A DNA stretch of 64,000 nucleotides from Gordonia sp. SID5947 (GCF_009862785.1 NZ_WWHU01000001.1:2418001-2482000); one strand, 5' to 3'; positions 8,655-18,961 are shown, numbered from the stretch's first letter. The notes: a model not told the origin generated them from the letters alone. A program made the numbers and translations.

Positions 8655-10073
8655 TCACCGCGGGAACATCCCCTGCCACGTCGACTCGCGGCCCTTCTGG
8701 GTGAGATCTGCTTGTCGATAACGGGTTCCGTCCTCACCCACATAGCTGCCATCGTCAGGGTCGTACTGCGCCGTCGCCACGGTCGGCCGTGTCGACGACT
8801 CACCGCCGTGATACCCGGACGGCGTCACGCCCTGACGCTGCAGGCTCGGGTCCGGTGGGTACGGACCGATCACGGGTTGGCGGGTGGCCAGCGGACGGAA
8901 CTGCTCGTCGCTGTTGCACATCGCCGCTGTGGCCGCACGCTTGCCCGGCTTGGTCAGACACGGGATGTTGCGGGCTCCGCGCACACCGATCGGACTGTCC
9001 TGTGGCAGTTTGCAATACAGATCTTTGGGTGTGTCGATCGTGCTGGTGTCCTCCGGGGGCCGCCATTTCGACGGCGGAAGGAATCCGACGGTACACGCCG
9101 GCGGGTCGGAGGTGCCGCTGATCCGGAACGTACCGAGGCCTCGCTGTGTACCGTTGCGGTTCGGCTGAACCGCCTGGATCATCGAGATGGCAGGCGGCAG
9201 CAGGACAAGGATCTGTTCCAGGCCGGCGTTATAGGTGACTGCCAGCTGGCCCACCGTGGTCAGGTTGCCGAGCAACACCGGCAGTGTGAGCTTGACAGAG
9301 TCGAGCGTCTTCTCGACCTCGTCGGCAAACCCGGGCCCGGCGCTGAGGAGCTTGCGGACCTGTGGGGTGTTGGTGGCCAACTGGCCGGTGAAGCCCTCGA
9401 GATTCTTTGTCCACACCCGGATCGCGTCGGTGCTCTCGACCTGTGAATCCACCAGAGGCACCGAATCGTTCAGCAGCGCGCCGGTCTGGTTTCCGACGTC
9501 TTTCAGGCCTGCGGCCAGGGTCGACGACGAGGACACCAACCTCTGCAGATCGTAGCCCCGCCCCCCGAGACTCTGGTTCAGTTGGTCGACGAGTGTGAAC
9601 AGTCGGTCCTTCGGAATGCTGGTCACCAGTCCGTTCAATTTCTCCAGCATCGGCGCTACCGGCGGCGGCACGTTCACGGCATCCGATTCGATGACCGAGC
9701 CGTCGTGGAGATAGGGCGGATCGCTCGTGTGCGGCCGAAGGTCGACGTAGAGTTCTCCGACGGCCGACATGCTTCGGATGTCGGCCTTGAGGTTGCTGGG
9801 TATGTGCTGGTCGCTACTGATCGACAGCGTGGCCCGAATCCCGTTGTCGGTCAGCGACACATCGGTGACCTTGCCGACGTCGACGCCTCGATAGCTCACA
9901 TTTGCGAACTTGTAGAGCCCTCCCGTGACCGGCGCGTCGAGGGTGACGTTGATCCTTCCGACCCCGAGCTTCGACTGAACCTGCATATAGGAGAACAGCA
10001 TCATCCACGTCGCGATGATCGCCAGCACGGTGAAGATGGCCAATTGGATACGAACGAACCTCGAGAGGATCAT
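8655..10073 (-). CDS. mceF: Mce family protein MceF
   Basis: A 472-residue substrate-binding component of the Mce importer. Residues 5-30 are a membrane anchor or uncleaved signal. The MlaD/Mce domain follows (about 38-115; YRGVDVGKVTDVSL is the typical core), then a long helical Mce-specific domain (to about 310) and a Pro-rich, disordered C-terminal tail of about 160 residues. It is last in the operon and is coupled to mceE by an ATGA overlap. Mce hexamers form a tube carrying lipids or sterols across the envelope. The C-terminal extension is common for the F subunit. Confidence 0.92.
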   Translation of the reverse strand: MILSRFVRIQLAIFTVLAIIATWMMLFSYMQVQSKLGVGRINVTLDAPVTGGLYKFANVSYRGVDVGKVTDVSLTDNGIRATLSISSDQHIPSNLKADIRSMSAVGELYVDLRPHTSDPPYLHDGSVIESDAVNVPPPVAPMLEKLNGLVTSIPKDRLFTLVDQLNQSLGGRGYDLQRLVSSSSTLAAGLKDVGNQTGALLNDSVPLVDSQVESTDAIRVWTKNLEGFTGQLATNTPQVRKLLSAGPGFADEVEKTLDSVKLTLPVLLGNLTTVGQLAVTYNAGLEQILVLLPPAISMIQAVQPNRNGTQRGLGTFRISGTSDPPACTVGFLPPSKWRPPEDTSTIDTPKDLYCKLPQDSPIGVRGARNIPCLTKPGKRAATAAMCNSDEQFRPLATRQPVIGPYPPDPSLQRQGVTPSGYHGGESSTRPTVATAQYDPDDGSYVGEDGTRYRQADLTQKGRESTWQGMFPR

Positions 10074-11210
10074 CGCCCACCTCCTCGTCGTGGCGAGATG
10101 GGGGTGAACAGCGGATTGTGGGTGGGCTTGCTGCTGTAGCCCGGGTCCCCGGGCGCGAACGGGACCGTCTCGGTCGGATCACCCCATGGCGTTCCCAACA
10201 GCAATTCCTTCTTCAATCGCGGCACGGTGAGGTCCACGGTGGCGTGCAGATTCACGTAGTCTCCACGCACCGCACGATCGATCACCTTCTGCCCGTACGG
10301 GAACACCAGAGCGTAGGCCAGCGCCGCATTCATCTGCGGACCGACGTCGGCAAGCGCCCGCAGCGTCGGCTGGAGATGGCGGAGATCGGTCAGCAGATCG
10401 GATCGCACCTGGGTGACGACGCCGGTCGTGGTATCGGAGAACACGCGCAGTCGGTCGAGAGCCGTGGTGATCTGGGGCATCTGCTGCTGCAGGACCGCCA
10501 GCCCCGGGGGATCTTGTCCAGCGCCTCATCGATCACCCGATCCTGTGCGGCAAATCCGGAACTGAGTCGACGCGCCTGTGAGAGCAGATCCACCAGATCG
10601 CCGCGTTGTCGATTCAGGGTGTTGACGAGGGTCGACGCCCTCCCGAGGAGCTGGCGGACATCATCCTCCCGGCCGCCGAATCCGTCGTTCAGCGAACGGA
10701 TGATCCCACCCAGTTGTCCCAGACCGCCGCCGTTGACCACCGACGACACCGCCGCCAGTGTCTCTTCGGTCGACGGATAGGACGCCGAGCGAGCAAGCGG
10801 AATCGTCGAGTCAGGCGCGAGCTGACCGACCGGCGACTCGCCCCTGGGGGATCCAGCGCCAGGTGCATCGATCCCAACAGACTCGTCTGCCCCACGGTCG
10901 CTTTGGCATTCCCCGGTACCACCGTGCCCTTCTTCAGACGCACGTCGACCACGGCATGCCACGCACGCACCCGCATCTCACCTACGCTGCCAACTTCCAC
11001 ATCATCGACGAAGACCGGTGAATTCTCGGACAGCGTGCCGACATTCGCGATCTCGACGGTGATGTGATAGTCGTCTCCGGAGGTACCGACGGTACCCGGC
11101 AGCGCCAGTGAGTTCACTCCGTTCCACTCACATCCGGTGCCCAGCAGCGCCACACAGAACAGCGTCACGACCATGCCCATCAGCGACAGCCGTCGTGCCC
11201 CTCGCCTCAT
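10070..11210 (-). CDS. mceE: Mce family lipoprotein MceE, frameshifted in this sequence
   Basis: The E subunit of Mce systems is a lipoprotein, and here the N-terminus has a basic start, a hydrophobic stretch and a lipobox LGTGC. The MlaD domain continues (ENSPVFVDDVEVGSVGEM) to LALDPP, where the frame breaks. Adding one base in the G5 run at 10846-10850 gives GESPVGQLAP..., and adding another in the G5 run at 10506-10510 joins DKIP to GLAVLQQQMPQITTALDRL and the C-terminus. The restored protein is about 380 residues, normal for MceE. It overlaps mceD and mceF by ATGA junctions, as all genes of this operon do, which argues for an intact gene and two missing bases in the sequence. Confidence 0.85.
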
Positions 11211-12463
11211 CGTCGTCCTCGCTGTCCGGGGAAGAGCAACTCGTCGCGCGACTGTGCACTCGTGTTCTGCGATTTGCTCGGCATCAGGCTCTTCTCGCTG
11301 TAGATCACATTCGACGGATCCGGCCCCAGCACCGGATTGACAGGCACCGGAAGATAATTGAACGACAGCATGGGGGCGATCGGACCGAGGTACTTCCGGC
11401 ACCTCTTCGCACCTTCGGCAGCCGTCAGGTTCTCGATGCTGGCAACCGACGAGCAGATGAACTGGATCGGATTCGAGAAATTGTTGACGGTGAAGACACC
11501 CGTCTCGGTGCCGGTGTCGGGGTTGTAGATGTTGTAGAAGTTCGAGAGATTCGTCGGGAACGCGTGCAACAGCTGTTCCAGATCGGCGTCGTGATCGACG
11601 AGGACCTGGGTCACGGAGGCGAGTCGGCGCACCTGTTCGGACGCGGCATCTCGATTGGCGACGACAAAGCGTTGGACGTCCTGGACAGCGCGCGCAAGAT
11701 TCTTCAGCGCCGCGTCGAGGTCGGATCGGCTGCCGTTCAGCACCGATGTCAGCGTTGCCAACCGATTCTCGAACTGCACGATCTGCGCACCGCTGTCACG
11801 CACTGCGCTGACAAAGGTCTGCACATTCCTGATCGTGTCGGCGATGTTCCCGGTGTTCTCGCCGAGGAGTTGAGCCAGATTGCCCAGCTCCCCGAGCGTC
11901 TCGCTCAGCTTCTTGCCATTGCCGTCCAGGGCACGTGAGGTGCTGTTGACGAATCGTCCGACCGAGCTCTCCGAGACATCACCCTGCGGTCCGAGATCCG
12001 TTGCCAGACGAGTGAGCTGGTCTTTGACCTCGTCCCACTCGACCGGTACCGCAGTATGTTCCCGCGGGATGGTCGCGCCATCGGCGATGACCGGGCCGCG
12101 GTTCACATACGCCGGTGTCAGTTGCACGTACCGGTCGGCGACCAGATTCTGCGCGACGATGATCGCCCGGGCGTCCGCCGGGATCTCGATGCCGTGATCG
12201 ATGTTCAGTTTCATGCGGACAGTCGTGCCCTGCGGTTCGATCGCGGCGATCTTCCCGACCTTGACGCCCGCGACACGGACGTCATCGCCCACGTAGATGC
12301 CCGTGGTGGTGCCGAAGATCGCGTCGATGGTGGTCGGCCGGTTCAGTTGCCGATACCCCGCAAACAAGCCGGCCACCGCGAGGACGACCAGGACCACCGC
12401 CACAACGGCGAGGCGCGCCTGACGTGTCGCCGGTATCCACCGTTTCACGTTCGGCCGTTTCAT
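11207..12463 (-). CDS. mceD: Mce family protein MceD
   Basis: A 418-residue Mce subunit. It has one N-terminal membrane helix (about 17-38), then the MlaD domain with GDDVRVAGVKVGKIAAIEP, then the Mce-specific helical domain containing many heptad-like Leu/Asn positions (residues 150-300), and a short C-terminal tail ending PGQRGRR. Start ATG at 12463 overlaps the mceC stop by 4 bp. As in other Mce operons, this subunit contributes one ring of the periplasmic tunnel. No truncation is seen. Confidence 0.92.
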   Translation of the reverse strand: MKRPNVKRWIPATRQARLAVVAVVLVVLAVAGLFAGYRQLNRPTTIDAIFGTTTGIYVGDDVRVAGVKVGKIAAIEPQGTTVRMKLNIDHGIEIPADARAIIVAQNLVADRYVQLTPAYVNRGPVIADGATIPREHTAVPVEWDEVKDQLTRLATDLGPQGDVSESSVGRFVNSTSRALDGNGKKLSETLGELGNLAQLLGENTGNIADTIRNVQTFVSAVRDSGAQIVQFENRLATLTSVLNGSRSDLDAALKNLARAVQDVQRFVVANRDAASEQVRRLASVTQVLVDHDADLEQLLHAFPTNLSNFYNIYNPDTGTETGVFTVNNFSNPIQFICSSVASIENLTAAEGAKRCRKYLGPIAPMLSFNYLPVPVNPVLGPDPSNVIYSEKSLMPSKSQNTSAQSRDELLFPGQRGRR

Positions 12464-13509
12464 CGGCCACCACCAGGCAACGGTATCTGCGCTCCGGGCA
12501 ATGGGAACTTGGCCTCCGGGTGGACGCCGAATGCCCGATCGATGAACGGCTGGAGCAGCGGGCCGGGCAGGAGATTTGCGACGTAGGCCTGGTAGAACGG
12601 GCCACTCGACACCGCTTCGCCCTGGGTCTGTGACACCTTCACGTAGCCGGCGAGCGCCTTTCCCAGGTCGTCACGGTTGCGCTCGAGCATGGCGAGCACA
12701 GAGTTCAGCTGGGTCAATGTCGGCTTCAATTGTTCCTGATTGTCGGCCACCAGGTTCGACAGTTCCTTCGCGACCGCCGAGGTGTTGACCAGCAACGACG
12801 AGATGGCCTGACGCCGATCCACGAGTGTGTCGAGGAGAAGGTTCGCGTTGAGTATCAGTGAGTTCACCCGGGTCGCACGCGATCCGATCACCGACGTGAC
12901 GTCCCTGGTGGTCGACAGCAGGGTGCGCAGGGCCTCGTTGCGGGAGTTGATACCCCGCGACATCTCCGCGAGCCCGTCGAAGGTCGGTCCCAGATCGGGA
13001 GCCACATCGGTCATCGTCGTCGACAACACATCCAGCGACTTGTTCAATGCCTTTGTGTCGATACCCGAGGAGTTGTTCGTCAGGTCATCGACCGCCTCGT
13101 TCAGCGAATACGGCGACGAGGTACGAGTCGCCGGGATGACATCCGAGGGCCCGAGGGTGCCCGACCCGGACGGCTCCACCGTCAGAATGCGCTGCCCCAG
13201 AAGCGATCCGGTCCTGATCTGCACGGTTGTGGTGGTGCCGAGGCGCGTGCCCTGGGCGACGGTGAAGGCCACCCTCGCCTGTCCGTTCTCCAACTTCACA
13301 TCAGATACGGAACCGACGCGCGCGCCCGAGACGGTGACATCGGCACCGTTGGAGAGTCCTGCCGCCTCTTCGAAGTCCGCGTGATACGTGACGGAGGTGA
13401 ACCAGGTGGCGGCCTTCGCCATGTTCAGACCGGCCATCACCAGCAGCGCTATCAGCGAGAGCCCCACGAAACCGGATCTGATCAGACCCGCACCGCGATA
13501 TCTCAGCAT
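12460..13509 (-). CDS. mceC: Mce family protein MceC
   Basis: A 349-residue Mce subunit. ATG at 13509 shares its A with the mceB stop (TGATG), so it is chosen over the longer open frame to 13599. The start gives MLRYRGAGLIRSGFVGLS, a membrane anchor, then the MlaD domain (DVTVSGARVGSVSDVKL) and the helical Mce domain. The C-terminus is short and Pro-rich (PLPGAQIPLPGGGR), which is usual for MceC. It is positioned third in the conserved mceABCDEF order. Confidence 0.92.
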   Translation of the reverse strand: MLRYRGAGLIRSGFVGLSLIALLVMAGLNMAKAATWFTSVTYHADFEEAAGLSNGADVTVSGARVGSVSDVKLENGQARVAFTVAQGTRLGTTTTVQIRTGSLLGQRILTVEPSGSGTLGPSDVIPATRTSSPYSLNEAVDDLTNNSSGIDTKALNKSLDVLSTTMTDVAPDLGPTFDGLAEMSRGINSRNEALRTLLSTTRDVTSVIGSRATRVNSLILNANLLLDTLVDRRQAISSLLVNTSAVAKELSNLVADNQEQLKPTLTQLNSVLAMLERNRDDLGKALAGYVKVSQTQGEAVSSGPFYQAYVANLLPGPLLQPFIDRAFGVHPEAKFPLPGAQIPLPGGGR

Positions 13510-14531
13510 CAGCCCGAGCACCTCCCCTTCGTCTGCTGGATCCAGGGCAGCTCGACAACCTTCCCGGAAGGGTCCGAAACCCGGACGCTCACTGCGCACA
13601 CGTAGTACTGGATGAAGTTTCCGTAGGTGCCGGTGCGGACCAACTTGCGGAAGTTCTCCGGAGCACGTTGGACGGCATTCTCGAGTGTCGGCATGTCGTG
13701 CGTCAGATTCGGTGCCAGCCTGGACAACTGGTCGATGGAACCGGACAGTGGCGGACGCGCCTGCGTCAACAGGCTCGCGACGTCGGACGTTCCCTTGTCG
13801 AGCGCCGTGATCGCTGCCCCGATCGGATCTCGGTCTCTGGTCAGGTCGCCGATCACCGTGTCGAGCCTGTCGATGGTCTCGCCGAACCGCGTCCGGTCAC
13901 CGTCGAGCGTGAGCATGACCTTTTTCAGCTGGTCGATCAGCTGCTCGATGACGCCCACGTTCTTTCCGAGGGTGGTGAACAGCGATGAGCTCCCTTCGAA
14001 CAGGGCGCGCACCGTCCCGCCCTGCCCCTGGAGCACATCGAGCACAGCGGAACTGAGGGCGTTCACCTGTTTCGGCTCGAGACCGGCGATGACCGGTTTC
14101 AGTCCACCGAGCAGCACATCCAGATCGAGGGCCGGCTTTGTCAACGATGCCGGGATCTCGCTGCCGCCGTGCATCATCGACGTTCCGTGCCCCTCCGTGA
14201 CCTCGAGGTATCGGTCGCCGACCAGGTTGAGGTATCGGACCGCTGCGCCGCTGCCGGTCGGTAGGCCGACCTCGCGGTCAACGTCGAACGTCACGCGGAC
14301 CTTGTTGTCCGCACCGAGGTCGACGTTGTGGACGGTGCCCACTCGCACCCCGGCGATACGCACCGTGTCGCCGGACTTCAGCCCCGATACATCGGTGAAG
14401 ACTGCGCGGTACCGCTCGGTGTCGCCGGACTGGTGGTCACTGAACACCAGCAGGAGGAACACCGCGACGAACAGCATGACCGTGGTGAACGCCGCGAACT
14501 TGAGCGTCGTGGGATGGAGCCTGAGTCTCAC
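13509..14531 (-). CDS. mceB: Mce family protein MceB
   Basis: A 340-residue Mce subunit. The GTG start at 14531 overlaps the mceA stop by 4 bp (GTGA). The longer frame to 14831 runs over mceA coding sequence and is rejected. Residues 9-32 form the membrane anchor, the MlaD domain spans about 38-115 (GDTVRIAGVRVGTVHNVDL) and the helical domain follows. The C-terminus has the pair Cys-x-Cys-like region YVCAVSVRVSDP and ends with KGRCSG. Confidence 0.92.
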   Translation of the reverse strand: MRLRLHPTTLKFAAFTTVMLFVAVFLLLVFSDHQSGDTERYRAVFTDVSGLKSGDTVRIAGVRVGTVHNVDLGADNKVRVTFDVDREVGLPTGSGAAVRYLNLVGDRYLEVTEGHGTSMMHGGSEIPASLTKPALDLDVLLGGLKPVIAGLEPKQVNALSSAVLDVLQGQGGTVRALFEGSSSLFTTLGKNVGVIEQLIDQLKKVMLTLDGDRTRFGETIDRLDTVIGDLTRDRDPIGAAITALDKGTSDVASLLTQARPPLSGSIDQLSRLAPNLTHDMPTLENAVQRAPENFRKLVRTGTYGNFIQYYVCAVSVRVSDPSGKVVELPWIQQTKGRCSG

Positions 14532-15682
14532 CGGGGTGCTCCGTCCGGAATCGGGCCGAACAATGCCTGCTGAAGACTCTTCACATTCAATTCCAACGAC
14601 TTTCGTCCTCCGTCGTACGGGTTCGCTCCGGTGTCGGTCACCACGTACGGAGGTCTCTGTTGGTATTTCACCGGCAACACCGAGCACTGCGGGCCACCCG
14701 AGGCAGCCACCTTGGGCTTCTCGCTCTGCGTGTACGGCTCGGCGCCCCACAGGAAGTTCGCGGAGAGCCCCAGTCCTGGGAAGTCGGCGGGCGGGGACAC
14801 CGCCAGGTTGCCGAAGCCATCGAGAGCACACGTCAGCGCCTCGTTGTACTCATCCGTCAGCGCGGAGGTCGGGACCAGCAGCTTCAATACCTTGGCCAGG
14901 GACTTGCGGTTGTCGCGCAACACATCGTCACCCGTGTTGGACAGGCCGATGAGGCTGGTCAGGAAGGCATCGAGGTTTCGCTGCTCGGCAACCAGCGTGT
15001 CACTGATGCCGCTCGTGTGTCTCACCGCGCCGAGCAGCGGCCGACTGGTGTCGGCGTACACACGCATCACCTCCGGTGCGTCACGTAAGAGAGATCGCAG
15101 GGCGGGTAATGCCGAGTTGGTGTGGTACATGAAGCTGTTCACATCGCTGAGCATCTGACCGAACTGTTCGCCGCGACCGCTCAGGCCGGTGGAGATCGCA
15201 CTCAGCGCGGCGTTGAGCTCGGCGGGCCGAATCTGCGAGAGGACCTCCGTGAGATCGCCGAACACCGTGTTCACCTCGACCTCCACATCCTTGGCGCTCA
15301 GCACCTGATCGGCGCGCAGACGCCCGGACGGATGATCCGGCGTGACCAGCTCGACACCCTTGGCGCCGAATACCGTCGGCGCGGCGATGCGGGCGCCGAC
15401 GTTGCCCGGGATCTTCTCGAGCTCACCCGGCGCGATCTCCAACGTCAGCTCGGCGGTGTCCTTCTGGTCGAAATCGATCTTCGAGACACGACCGACCGTG
15501 ACCCCGCGCATCTGCACCTTGGCATCCGGGTCCATCACCAGGCCGGCACGTGGCGCAGTCACCGTCACGTGTGCGGACTGCTGGGTCATACCGGCGAACA
15601 TCATGGCGGCGACCCCCACCAGCGCGACGATGATCACCAGCATCACTGCACCGGCCAATGGTCGCGTGACTTCCTTGGACAT
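14528..15682 (-). CDS. mceA: Mce family protein MceA
   Basis: A 384-residue Mce subunit. It has a membrane anchor at about residues 10-32, an MlaD domain with DAKVQMRGVTVGRVSKIDF, and a long helical domain; the C-terminal third contains the SANFLWGAEPYTQSEKPK stretch typical of the A subunit. ATG at 15682 has a GAGG ribosome binding site 7 bp upstream; a GTG at 15688 is the alternative. It begins 9 bp after yrbEB. Confidence 0.92.
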   Translation of the reverse strand: MSKEVTRPLAGAVMLVIIVALVGVAAMMFAGMTQQSAHVTVTAPRAGLVMDPDAKVQMRGVTVGRVSKIDFDQKDTAELTLEIAPGELEKIPGNVGARIAAPTVFGAKGVELVTPDHPSGRLRADQVLSAKDVEVEVNTVFGDLTEVLSQIRPAELNAALSAISTGLSGRGEQFGQMLSDVNSFMYHTNSALPALRSLLRDAPEVMRVYADTSRPLLGAVRHTSGISDTLVAEQRNLDAFLTSLIGLSNTGDDVLRDNRKSLAKVLKLLVPTSALTDEYNEALTCALDGFGNLAVSPPADFPGLGLSANFLWGAEPYTQSEKPKVAASGGPQCSVLPVKYQQRPPYVVTDTGANPYDGGRKSLELNVKSLQQALFGPIPDGAPR

Positions 15683-15691
15683 TTGCACGCC

Positions 15692-16569
15692 TCAGCCCGA
15701 GAGATTGAAGTTTCCGTTGGAGCCGTAGATGGCCAGGGCCACCAACAGCGTCACCGTCACCACGGCGACCAAGGAGGTACGCACCGCATCTCCGACCGCG
15801 ACGCCGACGCCTGCCGGCCCGCCCCCGCGAAGAACCCGAAGTAGGTGTGGATCAGCAGGATCAACAAGGCCATCACGAACGCCTGCACAAACGACCACAC
15901 GAGGTCGAGGGGATTGAGGAAGGTCGAGAAGTAGTGCGCGTAGAGTCCCGTCGATTGTCCGAGCATGACCACGGTGGTGAATTGGCACGCCGCAAACGAC
16001 GCGATCAGCGCGATCGCATACAACGGTGCGATCACGATCATCCCGGCGGCGATCCGCGTGCCCACGACGTACGCGACGGGATCGATACCGAGTGATTCGA
16101 GCGCATCGATCTCCTCGTTGATCCGCATCGCCCCGAGTTGCGCGGTCGCACCGGCACCGAAAGTGGCCGCCAAGCCGATCCCGACGATGACCGGCGCCGC
16201 GATCCGCACATTGATGAAAGCCGACAAGAACCCGGTCAGGGCCTCGATCCCGATGTCTCCGAGCGTGCTGTATCCCTGTACCGCAAGCGTGCTACCGGTT
16301 GCGAGAGTGAGGAATCCGACGATCACGACGGTCCCGCCGATCAACGCCAGGTTGCCTGCGCCCATGCTCGTCTCGGCGATGAGCCGAATCGTCTCCCGAC
16401 GGTAGTGGACCGCCGCGTGCGGAACGCTCCGAAGGGCCCTGAGGTAGAACAACGCATGGTCACCGAGGCGGCCGAGTACGTCGATCGGGCGCCTGATCTC
16501 TCTCGCGACACGCGGATGCAGCGAACTGGGGATGGCCGACGAACGGACCGCAGAAGGTATGAGCGACAA
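15692..16569 (-). CDS. yrbEB: YrbE/MlaE-type permease, second copy (YrbEB), frameshifted near its 3' end
   Basis: An integral membrane permease of the MlaE family, the channel partner of the Mce proteins. Typical features are the LGAMRINEEIDALESLGIDPV loop motif (residues about 137-157; EExxAL..GID) and five to six hydrophobic segments. The frame breaks after HTYFGFFAG; adding one base to the C5 run at 15822-15826 continues as GGPAGVGVAVGDAVRTS, the usual YrbE C-terminal region, and ends ...NGNFNLSG at 15692, just before mceA. It therefore looks like an intact 292-residue gene with one missing base. No MceG-type ATPase is present in the window, as is usual for actinobacteria where it is shared between Mce systems. 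Confidence 0.87.
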
Positions 16570-16575
16570 GGTCTA

Positions 16576-17394
16576 TCACCCCGCCGTCATCTGGACGCCG
16601 ATAGCGGTGATCACCACGTTGACCACGAAGAGCGCCATGAAAGCGTAGACGACTGTCTCGTTCACCGCGTTCCCCACAGATTTGGCACCACCGGTGACGA
16701 TCAGCCCGCGGTAACAGGCCACCACCCCCGCGATCAGCCCGAACACGAGCGCCTTCACCGACGAGATGATCACCTCCTGGGTACCCGTCAACAGTGTCAA
16801 CCCGGCGGCGAAGGCCCCTGGATTGACGCCCTGGACGAACACCGAGAAGACGTACCCGCCGACGACACCGATGACGCACACGAGACTGTTGAGCAACAAC
16901 GCCACGAGACCCGACGCGAGCACCCGGGGGGTCACCAGGCGCTGCACCGGATTGATCCCGAGTACCTCCATCGCCTCGATCTCCTCACGGATCGTGCGGG
17001 AACCCAGGTCCGCGCACATGGCGGTGGCACCGGCGCCGGCCACGATCAGCACGGTGACCATCGGGCCGACCTGTGTGACCGCGCCGAACGCTGCGCCAGC
17101 ACCGCTCAGATCGGCAGCACCGAGTTCGCGAAGCAGGATGTTGATGGTGAAGCTGACCAGCACCGTGAACGGGATCGCCACCAGCAAGGTGGGAACCAGC
17201 GACACCCGGGCGACAAACCAGGATTGATCGACGAATTCACGACCCTGGAACGGCCTCCGGAACATGAACCTGAAGGCGTCGGCTCCCATCATGAACAATC
17301 CGCCAACCGCTTTCAACGGTCCAGACGAATAGCGGCCGAGCACTCCACCGACAGCAGGTAAGCCGCGTAGGTCACGTGACGCGGTCACCGGCAC
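16576..17394 (-). CDS. yrbEA: YrbE/MlaE-type permease, first copy (YrbEA)
   Basis: A 272-residue MlaE-family permease, first gene of the mce operon. It contains the conserved cytoplasmic-loop motif TIREEIEAMEVLGINPVQRL that contacts the ATPase in MlaE systems, and hydrophobic segments at about 65-92, 103-125, 160-190, 197-220 and 245-270. The start is GTG at 17394; no in-frame ATG lies upstream. It is separated from yrbEB by 6 bp. The divergent P450 gene shares the 307-bp promoter region. Confidence 0.9.
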   Translation of the reverse strand: MPVTASRDLRGLPAVGGVLGRYSSGPLKAVGGLFMMGADAFRFMFRRPFQGREFVDQSWFVARVSLVPTLLVAIPFTVLVSFTINILLRELGAADLSGAGAAFGAVTQVGPMVTVLIVAGAGATAMCADLGSRTIREEIEAMEVLGINPVQRLVTPRVLASGLVALLLNSLVCVIGVVGGYVFSVFVQGVNPGAFAAGLTLLTGTQEVIISSVKALVFGLIAGVVACYRGLIVTGGAKSVGNAVNETVVYAFMALFVVNVVITAIGVQMTAG

Positions 17395-17701
17395 GTACCG
17401 CCCACTCGCGTGGTCATGCCCATGTCATGCCCCCCCTTTTCTGCCGAAGAACGCAATTCTCGCTCACAGAGAGCCGTGGTACCCGGATGCCTCCGCGCCG
17501 CGGCCACCAGATCTGCGGCGCGCGTTGACATCTCGGAACACTGTCACAAACCCTGCCCCATGCGAGCCCTGCTCTCGCTCAGTGAGATCACGGTTGTTCG
17601 CGTCCTACACCTGCACCACACTTGCCCGAAGTGTCGGTCGCACAGTCGCGATCGGCGCTGTTCAGATCCGCACAGTGCAGTCCGCGCGAGAGGCCATCCC
17701 A
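17395..17701. other. Divergent promoter region, mce operon / P450 operon
   Basis: 307 bp between the yrbEA start and the P450 start. No gene is supported; the open frame that extends the P450 upstream has poor codon use. I looked for a KstR-like site (TnnAACnnGTTnnA) and did not see a convincing one, so control of this mce operon by KstR is not supported from sequence. Confidence 0.5.
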
Positions 17702-18901
17702 GTGACGAGCAGTACGACGAGCGACGTCCGGTACGACCCGTATGACGTCAAGCTCAACGCAGACCCGTATCCGATGTTCAGAGCTCTCCGTGAAGAGGCG
17801 CCGCTCTACTACAACGCTGAGCACGACTTCTACGCCCTGAGCAGGCATGAGGACGTCACCGCCGCCCTCAACGACTACGAGACGTTCAGCTCGAGTCGCG
17901 GCGCGATCCTCGAGCTCATCAAGGCCAACATCGACATCCCACCGGGTGTGCTGATCTTCGAGGACCCGCCGATTCACGACATCCATCGAAAGCTCCTCGC
18001 CCGGATGTTCACACCCCGCAAGATATTCGCGCTCGAACCACAGGTCCGGGACTTCTGCGCGGCGTCACTCGACCCGCTGGTGGGGACCGGGAATTTCGAT
18101 TTCGTGAAAGACCTGGGCGCACAGATGCCCATGAAGGTCATCGGCATGCTGCTCGGTATCCCGGAGGAAGACCAGGAGGCCATTCGCGACTTCGCCAACG
18201 ACCAGATGCGCACCGAAGAGGGCAAACCGATGAAGGCGGCCGAGGAAGGGATGGTCTCCGGCGACATCTTCGGCGCCTACATCGACTGGCGCGCCGAGCA
18301 TCCGTCAGACGACATCATGACGGAACTGCTCAACGTCGAGTTCGAGGACGAGACCGGAGAGGTCCGCAAACTGAGCCGCGACGAATTGCTGACCTACGTC
18401 AACGTCGTGTCCGGTGCGGGCAACGAGACCACCACCAGGCTCATCGGCTGGGCCGGCAAGGTGTTGGCGGAGCATCCTGATCAACGCCGGGAACTCGTCG
18501 AGAATCCGGATCTCATCCCGAACGCCATCGAGGAGTTGCTGAGGTTCGAGGCTCCGGCCCCGCACGTCGCCCGCTATGTCACCCGCGACATCGAACTCCA
18601 CGGGAGGAAGGTGCCCGAAGGCAGCGTGATGATGATGCTCATCGCGTCCGCCAATCGCGATCACCGGCAATTCCCGCCAGACGGCGATGTCTTCGACATC
18701 CACCGAAAGACCAAGCAGCACCTGACCTTCAGCGTCGGCACCCACTTCTGTCTCGGCTCCGCCCTGGCACGTCTCGAGGGACGCATCGCTCTCGAGGAGA
18801 TCCTCAAGCGATTCCCGGAATGGGACGTCGATCTCTCCAAGGCATCGCTGTCGCCGACCTCGACGGTTCGTGGCTGGGACACACTGCCGGCCACATTCTG
18901 A
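17702..18901 (+). CDS. Cytochrome P450 (first of three)
   Basis: A 399-residue soluble bacterial P450. The I-helix oxygen-activation motif is AGNETT, the K-helix ExxR is EELLRF, and the heme-binding loop is FSVGTHFCLGSALAR with the thiolate Cys. GTG at 17702 with a GAGAGG ribosome binding site gives a normal N-terminus (VRYDPYDVKLNADPYPMFRAL); the longer frame from 17525 is rejected. It precedes an SDR and a 3Fe-4S ferredoxin on the same strand, so the ferredoxin is probably its electron donor. It probably hydroxylates the imported hydrophobic substrate, and the SDR may oxidise the alcohol. The CYP family cannot be fixed without alignment. Confidence 0.92.
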   Translation: MTSSTTSDVRYDPYDVKLNADPYPMFRALREEAPLYYNAEHDFYALSRHEDVTAALNDYETFSSSRGAILELIKANIDIPPGVLIFEDPPIHDIHRKLLARMFTPRKIFALEPQVRDFCAASLDPLVGTGNFDFVKDLGAQMPMKVIGMLLGIPEEDQEAIRDFANDQMRTEEGKPMKAAEEGMVSGDIFGAYIDWRAEHPSDDIMTELLNVEFEDETGEVRKLSRDELLTYVNVVSGAGNETTTRLIGWAGKVLAEHPDQRRELVENPDLIPNAIEELLRFEAPAPHVARYVTRDIELHGRKVPEGSVMMMLIASANRDHRQFPPDGDVFDIHRKTKQHLTFSVGTHFCLGSALARLEGRIALEEILKRFPEWDVDLSKASLSPTSTVRGWDTLPATF

Positions 18902-18961
18902 AATCACGCCGACCCGACGGCCGTCGGGTCGGTCCTGTACTCATCGAGGAGGAGAATCTCA

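Noticed and set aside
16460..17361. Plus-strand frames antisense to yrbEA and yrbEB
   Set aside because: They lie opposite genes with MlaE motifs and are rich in His, Asp and Arg, typical shadow composition.
17395..17701. KstR operator before the mce operon
   Set aside because: No convincing TnnAACnnGTTnnA palindrome was found, so membership of the KstR regulon is not claimed.
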